From Azorinus chamasolen (Eukaryota; Mollusca; Bivalvia; Cardiida; Solecurtidae): 64,000 bases of DNA. Below are positions 18,592 through 28,157 of the stretch, piece after piece. Location of the stretch: assembly GCA_963576725.1 (NCBI GenBank), contig OY755251.1, forward strand, positions 37,393,246 through 37,457,245, in the 5' to 3' direction. The notes beneath the pieces are model-generated. The model was not told where the DNA came from, searched no databases, and saw only the letters and a list, made by a program, of their open reading frames with translations. The position numbers and the translations under genes are program-made. Position 1 is the stretch's first letter. Each line of letters opens with the position of its first letter.

Positions 18592-19402
18592 TACAGTAAA
18601 ACAGCTCTAAACCGAACCTCTCTTATTCGAACCTCGCTAATCCCAACTTTTAGTAACGAAAACTCGAAACGTTTAATGCACATAACTGCTTAATGCAGGA
18701 TTAAAACGTGACGTTCATCCTACAATAAGCTCTCATCTGCCTTGATAACCGATAAGGGTACTTATTGGAATGTTCGAGTTAGCGATGGTACTTGTTAGAT
18801 TGCTCGAATTAGCGAGGGTACTTATTGGAGTGCTCGAACTACCATGTGTTCTTATTGGAGTGCTCGAATAATCGTGGATACTTATTGGAGTGTTTGAATT
18901 AGCGAGGATACTTATCGGAATGTTCGAATTAGCGAGGGTACTTATTGGAGTGTTCAAATTAGCGAGGGTACTTATTGGAGTGGTCGAATTAGCGAGGGTA
19001 CTTATCGGAATGTTCGAATTAGCGAGGGTATTAATTGGAGTGCTGGAATAACAGTTGATACCTATTGGAGTGTCGAATTAGCGAGAGTACTTAATGGAGT
19101 GTTCGAGTTAGCGAGAGTACTTATTGGAGTGTTCGAATTAGCGAGAGTACTTATTGGAGTGTTCGAGTTAGCGTGGTTACTTGTTGGAGTGTTCAAATTA
19201 GCGAGGGTACTTATTGGAGTGTTCGTAATACCGTGGATAGTTATTGAAGTGTTCGAATTAGCATGGATACTTATTGGAGTGTTTGAATTAGCGAGGGTAC
19301 TTATTAGAGTGTTCGAATTAGCGTAGTTACTTATTGGATTGTTCGAATGAGCGAGGGTACTTATTGGAATGTTCCAATTAGCGTGATTACTTATTAGGGA
19401 AG
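18592..19402. mobile_element. F5 MITE with right end expanded to a 30-bp array
   Basis: TACAGTAAAACAGCTCTAAA then TCTTATTCGAACCTCGCTAA starts F5 and the core follows (CTGCTTAATGCAGG). The expected right end is replaced by a 30-bp array whose unit (TGTTCGAATTAGCGAGGGTA) is complementary to the left end. Confidence 0.75.
18757..19402. repeat. 30-bp tandem array, about 21 copies
   Basis: The unit contains TTGGAGTGTTCGAATTAGCG followed by AGGGTACTTA. The period is 30 bp throughout apart from occasional one-base slips, and point variants are frequent. Because 30 is divisible by 3, both strands show open frames such as NSNTPISTLA; they should not be read as proteins. Confidence 0.95.
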
Positions 19403-19411
19403 GGTTAAGCA

Positions 19412-19866
19412 AGAACCTTTCACTGTGTGAATGTTAACTGACTGAATATGTATACTGGTGTCTAAGCAAGAGAACCTTTAGCCATGGCAGACACTTTAGA
19501 ATAGCTACAATGAACCTTTAGCCATGGCAGACACTTTAGAATAGCTACAATGAAACTTTAGCCATGGCAGACACTTTAGAATAGCTACAATGAACCTTTA
19601 GCCATGGCAGACACTTTAGAATAGCTACAATGAAACTTTAGCCATGGCAGACACTTTAGAATAGCTACAATGAACCTTTAGCCATGGCAGACACTTTAGA
19701 ATAGCTACAATGAACCTTTAGCCATGGCAGAAACTTTAGAATAGCTACAGTGCAGTCCATAGGAAAACAGAGCAAACCCTGAGAAGACAGGTACTACATG
19801 AACTGTCTGATCTGGCTGTACTCTGTTTGCAAATATACTAAGGACGTCTCTATGAAGCAAAGGATG
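19412..19866 (+). mobile_element. Family B MITE with a 40-bp array in the long arm
   Basis: After the array the element continues with GGAAAACAGAGCAAACCCTG, GTCTGATCTGGCTGTACTCT and GTCTCTATGAAGCAAAGGAT. The array unit GCCATGGCAGACACTTTAGA is the usual B inner segment (GCCATGGCAGAAACTGTAGA). Confidence 0.7.
19471..19750. repeat. 40-bp tandem array, 7 copies
   Basis: GCCATGGCAGACACTTTAGA, ATAGCTACAATGAACCTTTA is the unit. GAACC and GAAAC alternate between units for most of the array, giving an 80-bp dimer pattern. Confidence 0.95.
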
Positions 19867-20546
19867 ATGTGAGAGAACGAGCGACTATAAGAATGGACCA
19901 CTTACATTAATAATGTATGCAACAAAAATAAATAGAAAGAAAACAATTGCCTACGGAAAAACATGTTGGCCGTTTATTTTCATCGCAAACTGTAACTAAA
20001 AGATCAGTGAAAGGTAAAAGCTGCGAACTATTTCGAACTTAGATTAAATTCTATTTCTTTCACTACCAATTATTTAGTTAAATCAGTAAAACCATTGAAA
20101 ACCAAATGCAACTCATTTTTTTTATAATCAATAGCCAGTTCAAATACATGGACACTCGGACGGATGTTTCAAAATTGTCGTATATGGACTTTATGCAAAG
20201 CATATACATTTTCAATTCACCTTGATACAGATACCTATGATCTGGTCTTAATACCCTGTATCCCACAACCTAGGAATCTATACAGATACCTGTGCTATGG
20301 TCTAAATACCTTGTATCAAACCACACCGGAATCGATACAGATACATGTGCTCTGGCCTACCTGCCAGGTGAATACTCCGTATCAACCCACACCGGAAATT
20401 GTACAGGGTCTGTTCGACAGAACCAAGCGAGTGTGAAATTTATATCTCGGTAAACTATTCGCACTTTGCAGTGTTATCTGCAGATGAGTCTGGCCGCTAC
20501 CTACTGCTTCTCAGTGCAGCTGCAGACTGAGGAATTATATCGCTGA
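19867..20546. other. MITE-free stretch with a small tandem repeat
   Basis: At 20221-20405 about three diverged 56-67 bp units share GATACAGATACCTATGATCT or GATACAGATACATGTGCTCT and a later CACACCGGAAT. The frame crossing it (20164-20436) has no recognisable domain. The rest is unassigned. Confidence 0.5.
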
Positions 20547-20721
20547 TACAGTAACCATTTACCTCATGAATATTCATGTAATGACATAACCGACAACATT
20601 AATTTCATATGAACACGTGCTTTTTTGGCCTTGTCAGAAGCTGTAGAATCCAAGGCGGCGTCTGATTCGGGACTGCATTTATCGTGGTGCATTTTTGCGA
20701 CATTGGCGATGAAAGGATTAA
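20547..20721 (+). mobile_element. Chimera of B left arm and C right half
   Basis: B long-arm sequence (ACCTCATGAATATTCATGTA to AGAAGCTGTAGAATC) joins at about 20652 to the C hairpin's right arm (AAGGCGGCGTCTGATTCGGG), and the C end GATGAAAGGATTAA closes the unit. The joint falls at the C hairpin centre. Confidence 0.75.
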
Positions 20722-20739
20722 TGGAGTAAAAAGTTGTCA

Positions 20740-20876
20740 TTCGGTACCTCATCAGGATCCAAGCTGTTTGGCATTCAGTCATTTGCTTCTCAAGAGCTTC
20801 TTCGAATCAGAAGTGTTACATCAGTTTTACATCCAACTTTGAGCAGACATTATCTTTTTTTCACGTCGGGATCAGT
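20740..20876 (+). mobile_element. Family D MITE, right half
   Basis: TCATCAGGATCCAAGCTGTT, TTGAGCAGACATTATCTTTT and the lost end before the A element identify D from its hairpin centre onward. Confidence 0.6.
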
Positions 20877-21102
20877 TACATATTCCCTTCTAGACTATTT
20901 TTAGACACAACCTCTTTGAATTAATCTACCGAAAGGGAGCATAAACTATAGAAAAGGATAATTTTCAAATTGCGTAGAATTGAAACCATTGTGATAAATA
21001 GAGCATTTCCTATGGAGCAAATGCTCTGTTTATCACAATGGTTTTAAAGAATGAGTTTTACAGAAGCGCAAAAAAGGCGTCAGTAGGAGAGAATGGGTTA
21101 AT
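20877..21102 (+). mobile_element. Family A MITE
   Basis: It starts TTACATATTCCCTTCTAGAC and ends GAGAGAATGGGTTAA. The hairpin apex is shortened (GAGCATTTCCTATGGAGCAA), so one arm lost about four bases. Confidence 0.85.
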
Positions 21103-21139
21103 AGACTTCTTTTAAATTTTGTTGAATCAACAAGTAACA

Positions 21140-21577
21140 CTAACCCTTAGCCTGTTTAATTGGCCTGACCTACATTCTACAAGTATGCTGTATCCCTGTG
21201 TGAAGCGGAGTAACCCGACGTCCCATCAAGACACAAGGTGCTCTGGTACTCGGCAACAGTTCCTCGAAAGCTTAACCCTTTCACCGCCAATGTCGCAGAA
21301 ATACACCATGACAAATAGTGCAGTCCAATATCAGACGCCGCATTTTCAAGGCGGCGTCCGATCAGGGACTTCGCTTTTTGTCTCAAACTCTATTTCCTAA
21401 GTTGCATTTATCTATCTCATTTCCTTATTTTGCCAAATGATTAAACAAAAGTGGTTTGCAGACGACAATTAGAAATTTTGGCGCCGAAAGGATTAAAAAA
21501 AATAAAATGAAATAAATACTGCATCTGATCATAGTATGAACAAACATGATATTTTTAACAGCAAGATAAAGGCTTAA
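21140..21577 (+). mobile_element. Family D MITE split by a C element
   Basis: TAACCCTTAGCCTGTTTAAT begins D and the hairpin is degraded. At AAAGCTTAA a C element intervenes, and D ends with TTTAACAGCAAGATAAAGGC and TTAA. Confidence 0.7.
21272..21496 (-). mobile_element. Family C MITE nested in D
   Basis: TTAACCCTTTCACCGCCAAT at one end and TTTTGGCGCCGAAAGGATTA at the other, with hairpin GACGCCGCATTTTCAAGGCG. Both edges carry TTAA. Confidence 0.9.
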
Positions 21578-21782
21578 TCTCAAAATAGTCTGATAACCTT
21601 TTCCTCCATCGAATACAACGATGCTAATCATTGCAAACAGGTTTTGTTTGACATTTTATCGTGTTTCGATTATAAATGTAAGAAAAATAAAATCTAATCT
21701 AAATTTTGATTAGTCTTTATGTTCGTAAAGGCATGTTGTAAAAAATAAGGTCTTCTTAAATCTTGATCTAATGCAATTTTGT

Positions 21783-21860
21783 TACTCGGTGTCTCATCTG
21801 GATCCAAACTGTTTGCGAATATAAGTTATAGAAGATCTTTGTTAGCGCGATAAGGTTTAA
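21783..21860 (+). mobile_element. Family D right part
   Basis: TTACTCGGTGTCTCATCTGG to AACTGTTTGCGAATAT and GCGCGATAAGGTTTAA. Its terminal TTAA is also the first TTAA of the next A. 21578-21782 has no clear signature. Confidence 0.6.
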
Positions 21861-22043
21861 CCCATTACCTCATAGACTAACCTCTTTGAAAAAATCTACT
21901 GAAAAGGAGTATTTCGGCCTACCGGAGAAACGGGAAAAGATAAAAGATGAAACCATTGTGATAAATAGAGCTATTTATCACGATGGTTTTAAGAGGGCTT
22001 TTACAGAGTCGTCAAAAGGCTTCAATATGAGGGAATGGGTGAA
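21857..22043 (+). mobile_element. Family A MITE, shortened
   Basis: TTAACCCATTACCTCATAGA to GAGGGAATGGGTGAA. The palindrome has lost its centre (AAATAGAGCTATTTATCACG), leaving outer arms only. Confidence 0.85.
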
Positions 22044-22044
22044 C

Positions 22045-22240
22045 TTAACATTGTACCTGGCAAAACCACCTTTACGCCTTGTATGCCTAACAGAGTAAAC
22101 GTAGATCATAAAGCTCCTGGAGGAACTGTCTGATCAATGTCTGGTCTTTTTATGTCACAGATATGATTCACTACTGCTTGCCATGTCAATAGATTTCTTT
22201 TTATTGTAATGCAATAATAAAAGCAATTACTTTCGTATTC
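22045..22240 (-). mobile_element. Family B MITE, decayed
   Basis: CTTTACGCCTTGTATGCC, CAGAGTAAACGTAGATCATA and GCTCCTGGAGGAACTGTCTG outline the short arm and hairpin. The long arm is barely visible. Confidence 0.5.
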
Positions 22241-22385
22241 GATGGGATCTTGCATCGCCAAAACTTTCTGTGTTGACATACAGTTATAAAACATTTTACG
22301 AGGTTGCGAGTACTTTTGAAAAGAAAAATGGGAGAAAATATGAACTTTGCTCATTGGAGCAGGCGACATTTTTTTGAAGATGACA

Positions 22386-22548
22386 ATTACAGTTAAACCT
22401 CTATATAAAGCTGTGAGCCTGTCATGCAAAATGCTCCACGTGACAACATTTGTGCGAGTATGGCTTTCACCTTTCATAAAGCAACCACCTGCCCAAAACT
22501 ATATAAATTCTTTTTCACTAAAGGCCCGGTTCAGATGGGGCTAATGTA
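22386..22548. mobile_element. F3 MITE, degenerate
   Basis: TTACAGTTAAACCTCTATAT, TCATGCAAAATGCTCCACGT, AAGCAACCACCTGCCC and CCCGGTTCAGATGGGGCTAA follow the F3 order with many changes. Confidence 0.6.
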
Positions 22549-22589
22549 CTTGAGTGAACTTGGCGTTAAGACTTTAGCTTTTAGACGCT

Positions 22590-22800
22590 AAATACGTGTC
22601 GTCTGCCATTGTTGTCGTCTGCGATTATTTTCGTCTGCTGTAGTTTTGAAATGCATTTTCCTTCATTTCTCTTTGAAATTATAGAATATCAAACAGTTAA
22701 GATCCTGATTGGATGCCGAGTTATTCGATGTATAATCTGGATACAAACCTTTTAAGTCACACACCCGCCACTAGTGTGTAAAGAGGCAATCTAAAGATAA
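22590..22800 (+). mobile_element. Family D2 MITE, worn
   Basis: GTGTCGTCTGCCATTGTTGT and CGTCTGCGATTATTTTCG are the D2 left segment. ATCAAACAGTTAAGATCCTG and ATGCCGAGTTATTCGATGTA are the worn D hairpin. Confidence 0.5.
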
Positions 22801-23137
22801 GAAAGTGGCTCTAAATATTTTAGCGATAGTAGAGTCACCACGCCCTTGGTATGTCTTTTAGTCTGCTGTAACTTTTGACTTCATTGACTTGAAATTAGTC
22901 TTGCTTCTCTTCTGTGTAGGCCTAATACTTTGTCATCGATTGCTCCTTCATTAATAATTTAAAAGCAGTTTATATGTTAGCAAGTATTGCATACATTTAG
23001 ACAGTAAATTAAGATATGTCGGTATTAGTGTTGAAGATTTTTACGCTAAAATGATGCCATCTCGAATGAAGAGTGAATAAAACTCAGTGTTTTGTAGATA
23101 AAATCACGATTAGCATACCCTTAACCTGGCCGAATGT
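22801..23137. other. Unclassified DNA
   Basis: No repeat-family signature, palindrome or coding signal is seen in these 340 bp. Confidence 0.4.
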
Positions 23138-23366
23138 TTAAACCTTTCCTCCATAAATACGCATTTCTACGCCTCTGTAAAAGTCACGTTATGAAACCAT
23201 TGTGGTAAATAGAGCATTTTTCCTATAGGAGCAAAGGCTCTATTTATCACAATGGTTTAAAAACTACACAATTCGAAACCTTTCCTTTTCTCTAGTAAAT
23301 GCTCCTTTTCGGTTGATTGATTCAAAGAGGGTGTGTCTATAAGTAGCCTATGGAGGAAAGGGTTAA
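23138..23366 (-). mobile_element. Family A MITE, full length
   Basis: TTAAACCTTTCCTCCATAAA to GGAGGAAAGGGTTAA with palindrome arms GAAACCATTGTGGTAAATAG and CTCTATTTATCACAATGGTT. Confidence 0.9.
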
Positions 23367-23905
23367 AGAGCTTACAAACTGATCTCCATTGGTCTAAAAG
23401 TATTTTATCCCTTTACACCCATAACACCTTTTATCTTACCTCCTACTAAATTCTTGTCATTCCATTGGTCAATAGAGGTCACGAGAAACCCCCATAGATT
23501 CCTTATGGGGGTACTAAAATCCTTATCATGGCTTTACAAGAGTTACTTCCCTTACTTGACAGCCATATGCTTTTCTCTTAGTTATAATAATCTTTTATGT
23601 TTATCCTTACAGTTTTAAAAAATGCATACATATAAATTATGCTTTAATTTGAGTTGAAATATAAACATTAATTAGTTTTACAAATGAGAAAAAAGAAAAT
23701 ATATAAACGAGATTTGAGGCAAATAACGAATATTTACTTTAATTCTATCAAAGGGAGGTAATTTATTCTGCTCTTATCGTAATATCAAGTTTGCAAGAGT
23801 TAATTCCCTTGTTTCCCCACGACCACGGAAAGCCATACATGTAGGCCTATGATGCAAACATGCGTGTAAATACTTGAAATTAAAGGTAATCGGTAAGATA
23901 AATTC
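23367..23905. other. AT-rich DNA with small hairpin and direct repeats
   Basis: A short hairpin (ACCCCCATAGATTCCTTATG then GGGGT) lies at about 23488-23512. GCAAGAGTTAATTCCCTTGT near 23793 resembles ACAAGAGTTACTTCCCTTAC near 23536, so one unit may be present twice about 255 bp apart. No gene is seen. Confidence 0.45.
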
Positions 23906-24026
23906 GTTATGCAGTGCTTAGTGTCCCTAATATGGACTATACACTGCCAGAAAATATTAATATGGGACGAGCCGAATATTGCTGGCAGTGTATAGTCCAT
24001 ATTAGGGACACTAAGCACTACATAAC
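23906..24026. repeat. Inverted repeat J, 45-bp arms and 31-nt loop
   Basis: The left arm 23906-23950 (GTTATGCAGTGCTTAGTGTC onward) pairs with 23982-24026 (to GGGACACTAAGCACTACATA, AC) at 44 of 45 positions. The shape resembles a small RNA precursor or a young MITE. Confidence 0.9.
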
Positions 24027-24029
24027 TAA

Positions 24030-24205
24030 TATTGTAAACAGAGCAGACCAGTTCAGATTGTTCTTATGTAAGTAATGATAATAAAGATCTGATTCTACAG
24101 TCTAGGCAAGGATCACGCTTTTCTTTTTCATGCACAATTATACAAATGAATCTCATTAATATTCATGATTTCTTTATTTCTTACATGATTATTATTATTG
24201 AAGCA
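24030..24205 (-). mobile_element. Family B MITE, left-truncated
   Basis: GTAAACAGAGCAGACCAGTT, AAGATCTGATTCTACAGTCT and ATTAATATTCATGATTTCTT to CTTACATGATTATTATTATT. It abuts inverted repeat J. Confidence 0.6.
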
Positions 24206-24308
24206 GTTATATTTTCGGAATCGCAAGAACTTATGACACACACTGTTCTATCTGCTTGATTGTTACACATCCTACTGTATACTGTTTCTAACAAATAGTT
24301 AACCCATT

Positions 24309-24491
24309 TTAACCCAATCCCTCATAGACTATTTTAGACCCAATCTCTTTGAATAAATCTACCGAAAAGGAGCATTACTAGTAAAAATGATTTTTTTTAA
24401 AATTGTCTAGAATTCTCTATTTATCACAATGGTTTTAAAAAGTGACTTTTTCAGAAGAGTCAAAAGGCGTCAGTAGGAGGGAATAGGTTAA
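24309..24491 (+). mobile_element. Family A MITE, left hairpin arm deleted
   Basis: TTAACCCAATCCCTCATAGA to GAGGGAATAGGTTAA. The left palindrome arm and centre are gone: TTGTCTAGAATT runs straight into CTCTATTTATCACAATGG. Confidence 0.85.
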
Positions 24492-24526
24492 TGTCATAGT
24501 GAACAAATAAAGAAAAATAGTGAATC

Positions 24527-24721
24527 TTAACCCTTTACCTAAACCTGCTGAAATGGAGCATTTACTAGAAAACAATACATTAAAGAATTGTGTAGTTTTG
24601 AAACCAGTTTGATTAATAGAACATTTACTCCCATGGCGCAAATGCTCCATTTGTCACAATGGTTTCAAAAACTAACTCTTACAGCGGCGAAAAAAGGCTT
24701 CAGTAGGACGGAATGGGTTAA
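24527..24721 (+). mobile_element. Family A MITE, worn
   Basis: TTAACCCTTTACCTAAACCT to GACGGAATGGGTTAA. The hairpin is GAACATTTACTCCCATGGCG with several unpaired positions. Confidence 0.8.
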
Positions 24722-24973
24722 TCCATTCCCTGTTCTATGTTTATTCCAAATTCCAATGCCTACTGAATATTCATGTACAAATTACATGTAGTTATAATGA
24801 ACTATGTAAGGTGGAACATTGCATCCATTTTAGAAATCAATGATACAGATTTATCAAATTCTATGAGCAAATAGAGCAGACCCTGATCAGACGGCTCCTA
24901 TAGCAGCCGTCTGATCTGGGTCTACTCTGTTTGAAAATGCGTGAAAAGGCGTTAATAAGAAGGAAAGGGTTAA
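24718..24973 (+). mobile_element. Family B2 MITE, full length
   Basis: TTAATCCATTCCCTGTTCTA to GAAGGAAAGGGTTAA. Its first TTAA is the last TTAA of the preceding A. The hairpin (GACGGCTCCTATAGCAGCCG) has one mismatch at the centre. Confidence 0.85.
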
Positions 24974-25084
24974 GGCGACCACCATAACGATATCTAATAC
25001 TGGATCGTAACCCTGGCTGCATTTATTGCTACATTTCACATAAACTCTCATGATCTTATCATTTTCAAGCCGTTCCTCTGGAAT

Positions 25085-25175
25085 GCTGTTTGAGAAATTT
25101 TGATCTCCCTTGGCAACGGGCTATAGAAGAAACGCCGAGTGGCTCGGTGTCTATACAGGATCCAAACTGCCTGAG
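25085..25175. mobile_element. Family D hairpin, degenerate
   Basis: GTTTGAGAAATTTTGATCTC, GAAACGCCGAGTGGCTCGGT and ACAGGATCCAAACTGCCTGA form a worn D hairpin. Confidence 0.55.
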
Positions 25176-25199
25176 ACCAATGTTGTATTAGCAATTGTA

Positions 25200-25393
25200 C
25201 TTTACTCCATGAATATCCATATAAGAAATGAAGACACCATGAATATTAATTGCGTTAATTCTTTGAAATGGCATTAACACATATGAATTCCATGAGCAAA
25301 CAGAGCAGACCCTGATCTCCTATAGGAGCCGTCTGATCTTGGTCTACTCTGTCTGCAAATGCGTAGAAATGCGTATTTATGGAGAAAAGGAAT
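25200..25393 (+). mobile_element. Family B MITE
   Basis: TTTACTCCATGAATATCCAT, ACACCATGAATATTAATTGC, hairpin CTCCTATAGGAGCCGTCTGA (left arm shortened) and TATTTATGGAGAAAAGGAAT. Confidence 0.75.
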
Positions 25394-25679
25394 AATATTA
25401 TCAGTTGTATCTTAAAATCGAACCCAACCAGAATTTCAGAAGATGGATTACTAAGCTAAGCAGGTTACAGATAAAGCAGAACTTTTCAGGTGTGCTTTCA
25501 ACATATTTCAACGTGTTCAATCTGATGGTTGAGTTAGAGACAAGAATTCACAACACTTGTCGTAAATTAGCATTTCTGTCTGGCAGATATTTCAAACTAA
25601 GTGAAAAAGGAGATATTTTATCCAGACGCAAGTGAAAAGGGAGATTATTTATCCAAAAGCATGGATTCTTCAATAACAG
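25394..25679 (+). other. Unassigned, with a 76-codon frame
   Basis: The frame 25405-25635 is one of the few not inside a repeat. It shows no signal peptide, no known motif and no splice or start support, so I do not call it a gene. Confidence 0.2.
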
Positions 25680-25775
25680 ATACAGTAAGACACCTTGCTA
25701 ATCAGAACGCTCAAATAAGTATATATCATTATCGATATTTAAGACAGTAGGCAGCTTAATACAGGTGTTACTTTC
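25680..25775. mobile_element. F5 MITE, left half
   Basis: ACAGTAAGACACCTTGCTAA, TTTAAGACAGTAGGCAGCTT and AATACAGGTGTTACTTTC, then the element breaks into purine repeats. Confidence 0.65.
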
Positions 25776-26045
25776 TTTTGAGAAAGAGACAGACATACAG
25801 AAAGAAAGAAACAGAGACAATGAGAAAGAGCGAGAGACAGAGAGAGAAACAGCGACAGAGAGAGAAAGACAGAGATAGAGAGAGGCAGAAAAAAGACAGA
25901 GACAGATAAGGAGAAAGTCAGAGACAGATAGAGATAAAGAGAGAGATAGAGAGGCAAAGATACCTACATAGAGGAGAGAAAGTTAAAGTTAGAGACAGCG
26001 ACACACAGAGAGAGAGACAGAGAGACAGGGGGGAAAGAGATAGAG
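25776..26045. repeat. Purine-rich GAGACA/GAAAGA simple repeat
   Basis: About 270 bp contain almost only G and A with regular C (GAGAGACAGAGAGAGAAACA-like). A serine/leucine-only frame on the minus strand is an artefact. Confidence 0.95.
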
Positions 26046-26046
26046 T

Positions 26047-26184
26047 TTGTTCCGTTTGCTTGTGTAATACTATATAAATTGGATTCCACAAATTCTGCCA
26101 TTGCTAACCTTATTTTGAATTTTTATTTACAAACTAATATTCTAAAAGTCCTTATTTCTTACGAACATACGAAGCAAAGGGTTA
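26047..26184 (-). mobile_element. Family B MITE, left-truncated
   Basis: GTTCCGTTTGCTTGTGTAAT, CCACAAATTCTGCCATTGC and GAAGCAAAGGGTTAA keep the long arm only. F5 left half, purine repeat and B right part are fused in a row. Confidence 0.65.
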
Positions 26185-26465
26185 AGTGAGATATATTGAG
26201 GGTTATTATCCACATAAACCAATCTAGTACAGGTGGAAATACATAAAACTTTCCACTGTTGTCAATTACCCGTGACTTTATCGCTCAAAGATACGGGTAA
26301 TATTGGTAATTATACTGGCCGGATAGTGGTTCATTGAACCTTTCATTTCCGAGTATTCGACGAAAAGCAATTTGGCAGCTGATGACAAAACACTGGAGTT
26401 CTAGCATGTTTATTTTAGGCAAACTTCTTTTGGCTTTTAGCACTATGAGTCAATGTGCGATGACC
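26185..26465. other. Unclassified, with one small hairpin
   Basis: AATTACCCGTGACTTTATCG and AGATACGGGTAAT (about 26265-26298) can pair over nine bases. No gene signal is seen. Confidence 0.4.
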
Positions 26466-26526
26466 TATGCAAACAGCTGGGAACCAGATGAGACATGTCT
26501 CACCAGGAGCCGAGCTGTTTGATACC
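26466..26526. mobile_element. Family D hairpin, shortened
   Basis: GCAAACAGCTGGGAACCAGA then TGAGACATGTCTCACCAGGA and GCCGAGCTGTTTGATACC. The CGCCGAGTTACTCGGCG apex is replaced by ACATGT. 26527-26631 is unassigned. Confidence 0.6.
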
Positions 26527-26631
26527 CTGGCTAATCTAATTTTAAAATTAATTCAGAAAGCATATAGATGTCTAATGTTTTCTACAGGAAATATCGAAAA
26601 TTTGTATTCTGAGTAATGTCATTATTAACCT

Positions 26632-26858
26632 TTAACCCATTACCTTATAGGCCATTTTAGACATAACCTATTTGAATAAATCTATACTGAAAAGGAGTAT
26701 TTATTAGAAAATGTAATATTTAGAATTGTGTAGTTTTGAAATCATTGTGATAAACAGAACATTTGCTCCTATGGAGCAATGCTCTAGTTATCACAATATT
26801 TTCAGAACGTGGCTTTTACAGAGGCGTCAAAAGGCGTCAATGTGTGGGAGTGGCTTAA
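26632..26858 (+). mobile_element. Family A MITE, full length
   Basis: TTAACCCATTACCTTATAGG to TGTGGGAGTGGCTTAA, hairpin GAACATTTGCTCCTATGGAG with one arm short by a base. Confidence 0.85.
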
Positions 26859-26950
26859 TCTCATAGAGACGCCCTTTGAGACATCTGCAGAGTATACCTA
26901 GATCAGACGGCTCCCATTGGAGCAATCTAATCATGGTATACGCCGTATTC
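26855..26950 (-). mobile_element. Family B MITE, left part, sharing TTAA with A
   Basis: TTAATCTCATAGAGACGCCC, GAGTATACCTAGATCAGACG and CTCCCATTGGAGCAATCTAA, then truncation by unrelated sequence. Confidence 0.65.
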
Positions 26951-27870
26951 TTATTAGTTCATTGGAACGTATAATCGCCCACCGTCCATCGTGTATCCGT
27001 TCGTCCGTCCGTTCGTTCACTTTTCCTTTAAACGACATCTTTGAGACTGCTTACAGGAAGTTGATTATTTTATACAGAAATGGTTCTCTTTTGGTCCACC
27101 CTTAAATTGTTCAAAGAATTCTGTTTCATGCATAAAGGCAAAACATACCCTTTTTCTCCAAAACCACCGGCTTGGTTTTAATATGATATGGGACAAATAA
27201 TACTTAGGCGGTCCTCTACCAAATTTTTAAAATCATTTTGATTGGTTAAAATATGTGTTCAAATCATTTTAGTTGGTTAAAAACTATGACCACCAGGGGG
27301 CAGGCTATTTTTTTCTCATATGACTATTCTCCTTGAAACCATAGGACATATTTCAATATAATTATTATATTTTAGAAATTATGCTTGGACGACCCTCTAC
27401 CAACGTTGTTTAAGCCAGTTTAATTCGTTTAAAAACATGACTGCATGGGAGAGTTTTTTCACTTATATAGCTACGGTTAAAATTTCAAAAATCTTCTGAA
27501 AGCAATATGAGTTCGCAAGAATGATGAATAGTGTTACCGAATTATACAAAACCAGCGTGATTTGTTAGACAACCATTATTGTTGATAAAAACAATTCTGT
27601 ATATGGCAATAGGGGTTATCCCGTAGATTACCACATTAAAGAAGTGCTGTGATTATTGTAATTTCTGAAAAACCATGACTACCAGGTGATCATCTTGTTG
27701 CTATATTTTATACAGTTATATTCTCATGAACACAATAAAACACATGACCTATCATTACAAGTGGGCGATACAACGCCACCAGGGCCCTAGTGTTTAATTA
27801 TTCAAAACTAATAATGCGGTTTATGCTATGGTAAAAACATAACGTGTTCATATAACTATACACAATGAAG
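26951..27870. repeat. Diverged dispersed repeat with about 180-bp internal period
   Basis: A run of CCGTCCATCGTGTATCCGTT and CGTCCGTCCGTTCGTTCAC opens the block. GGTCCTCTACCAAATTTTTA (about 27211) and GACCCTCTACCAACGTTGTT (about 27390) head two related units, and CTATGACCACCAGGGGGCAG and CATGACTACCAGGTGATCAT recur. I associate such units with mollusc non-coding DNA, from memory only. No frame is coding. Confidence 0.55.
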
Positions 27871-27904
27871 AAAATATTCCAAAAAGGGAATTAATATAAT
27901 ACAT

Positions 27905-28137
27905 AAATACTTGAATAGCTCTGATCTAATATTCGACCACTAAGGGCATTTTTTCAAATATTTTTATGTCAAAATACACGTCTCATTTTTGTTACACGCA
28001 TTCAGCCATAACCTCTGAGAGAACATGTTTTTATGGCTGAACGAATGTAACAAAAATGTGACGTGTAATTTGACATGAAAATCTTTGAAAAAGACCCATA
28101 GTGGTCGAAATATTAGATCAGAGCTATTCAAGTATTT
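27905..28137. repeat. Inverted repeat K, about 106-bp arms
   Basis: AAATACTTGAATAGCTCTGA to CGCATTCAGCCATA pairs with TATGGCTGAACGAATG to TCAGAGCTATTCAAGTATTT, leaving a loop of about 21 nt. CATATAACTATA lies on both sides in the same orientation, at 27849 and 28139. Confidence 0.85.
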
Positions 28138-28157
28138 ACATATAACTATATACAAAT

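Noticed and set aside
18733..19412. Repetitive protein NSNTPISTLA on the minus strand
   Set aside because: The 30-bp array keeps any frame open; it is MITE-end sequence.
25405..25635. 76-codon gene
   Set aside because: It lies outside repeats, but length is within chance for this composition and nothing else supports it.
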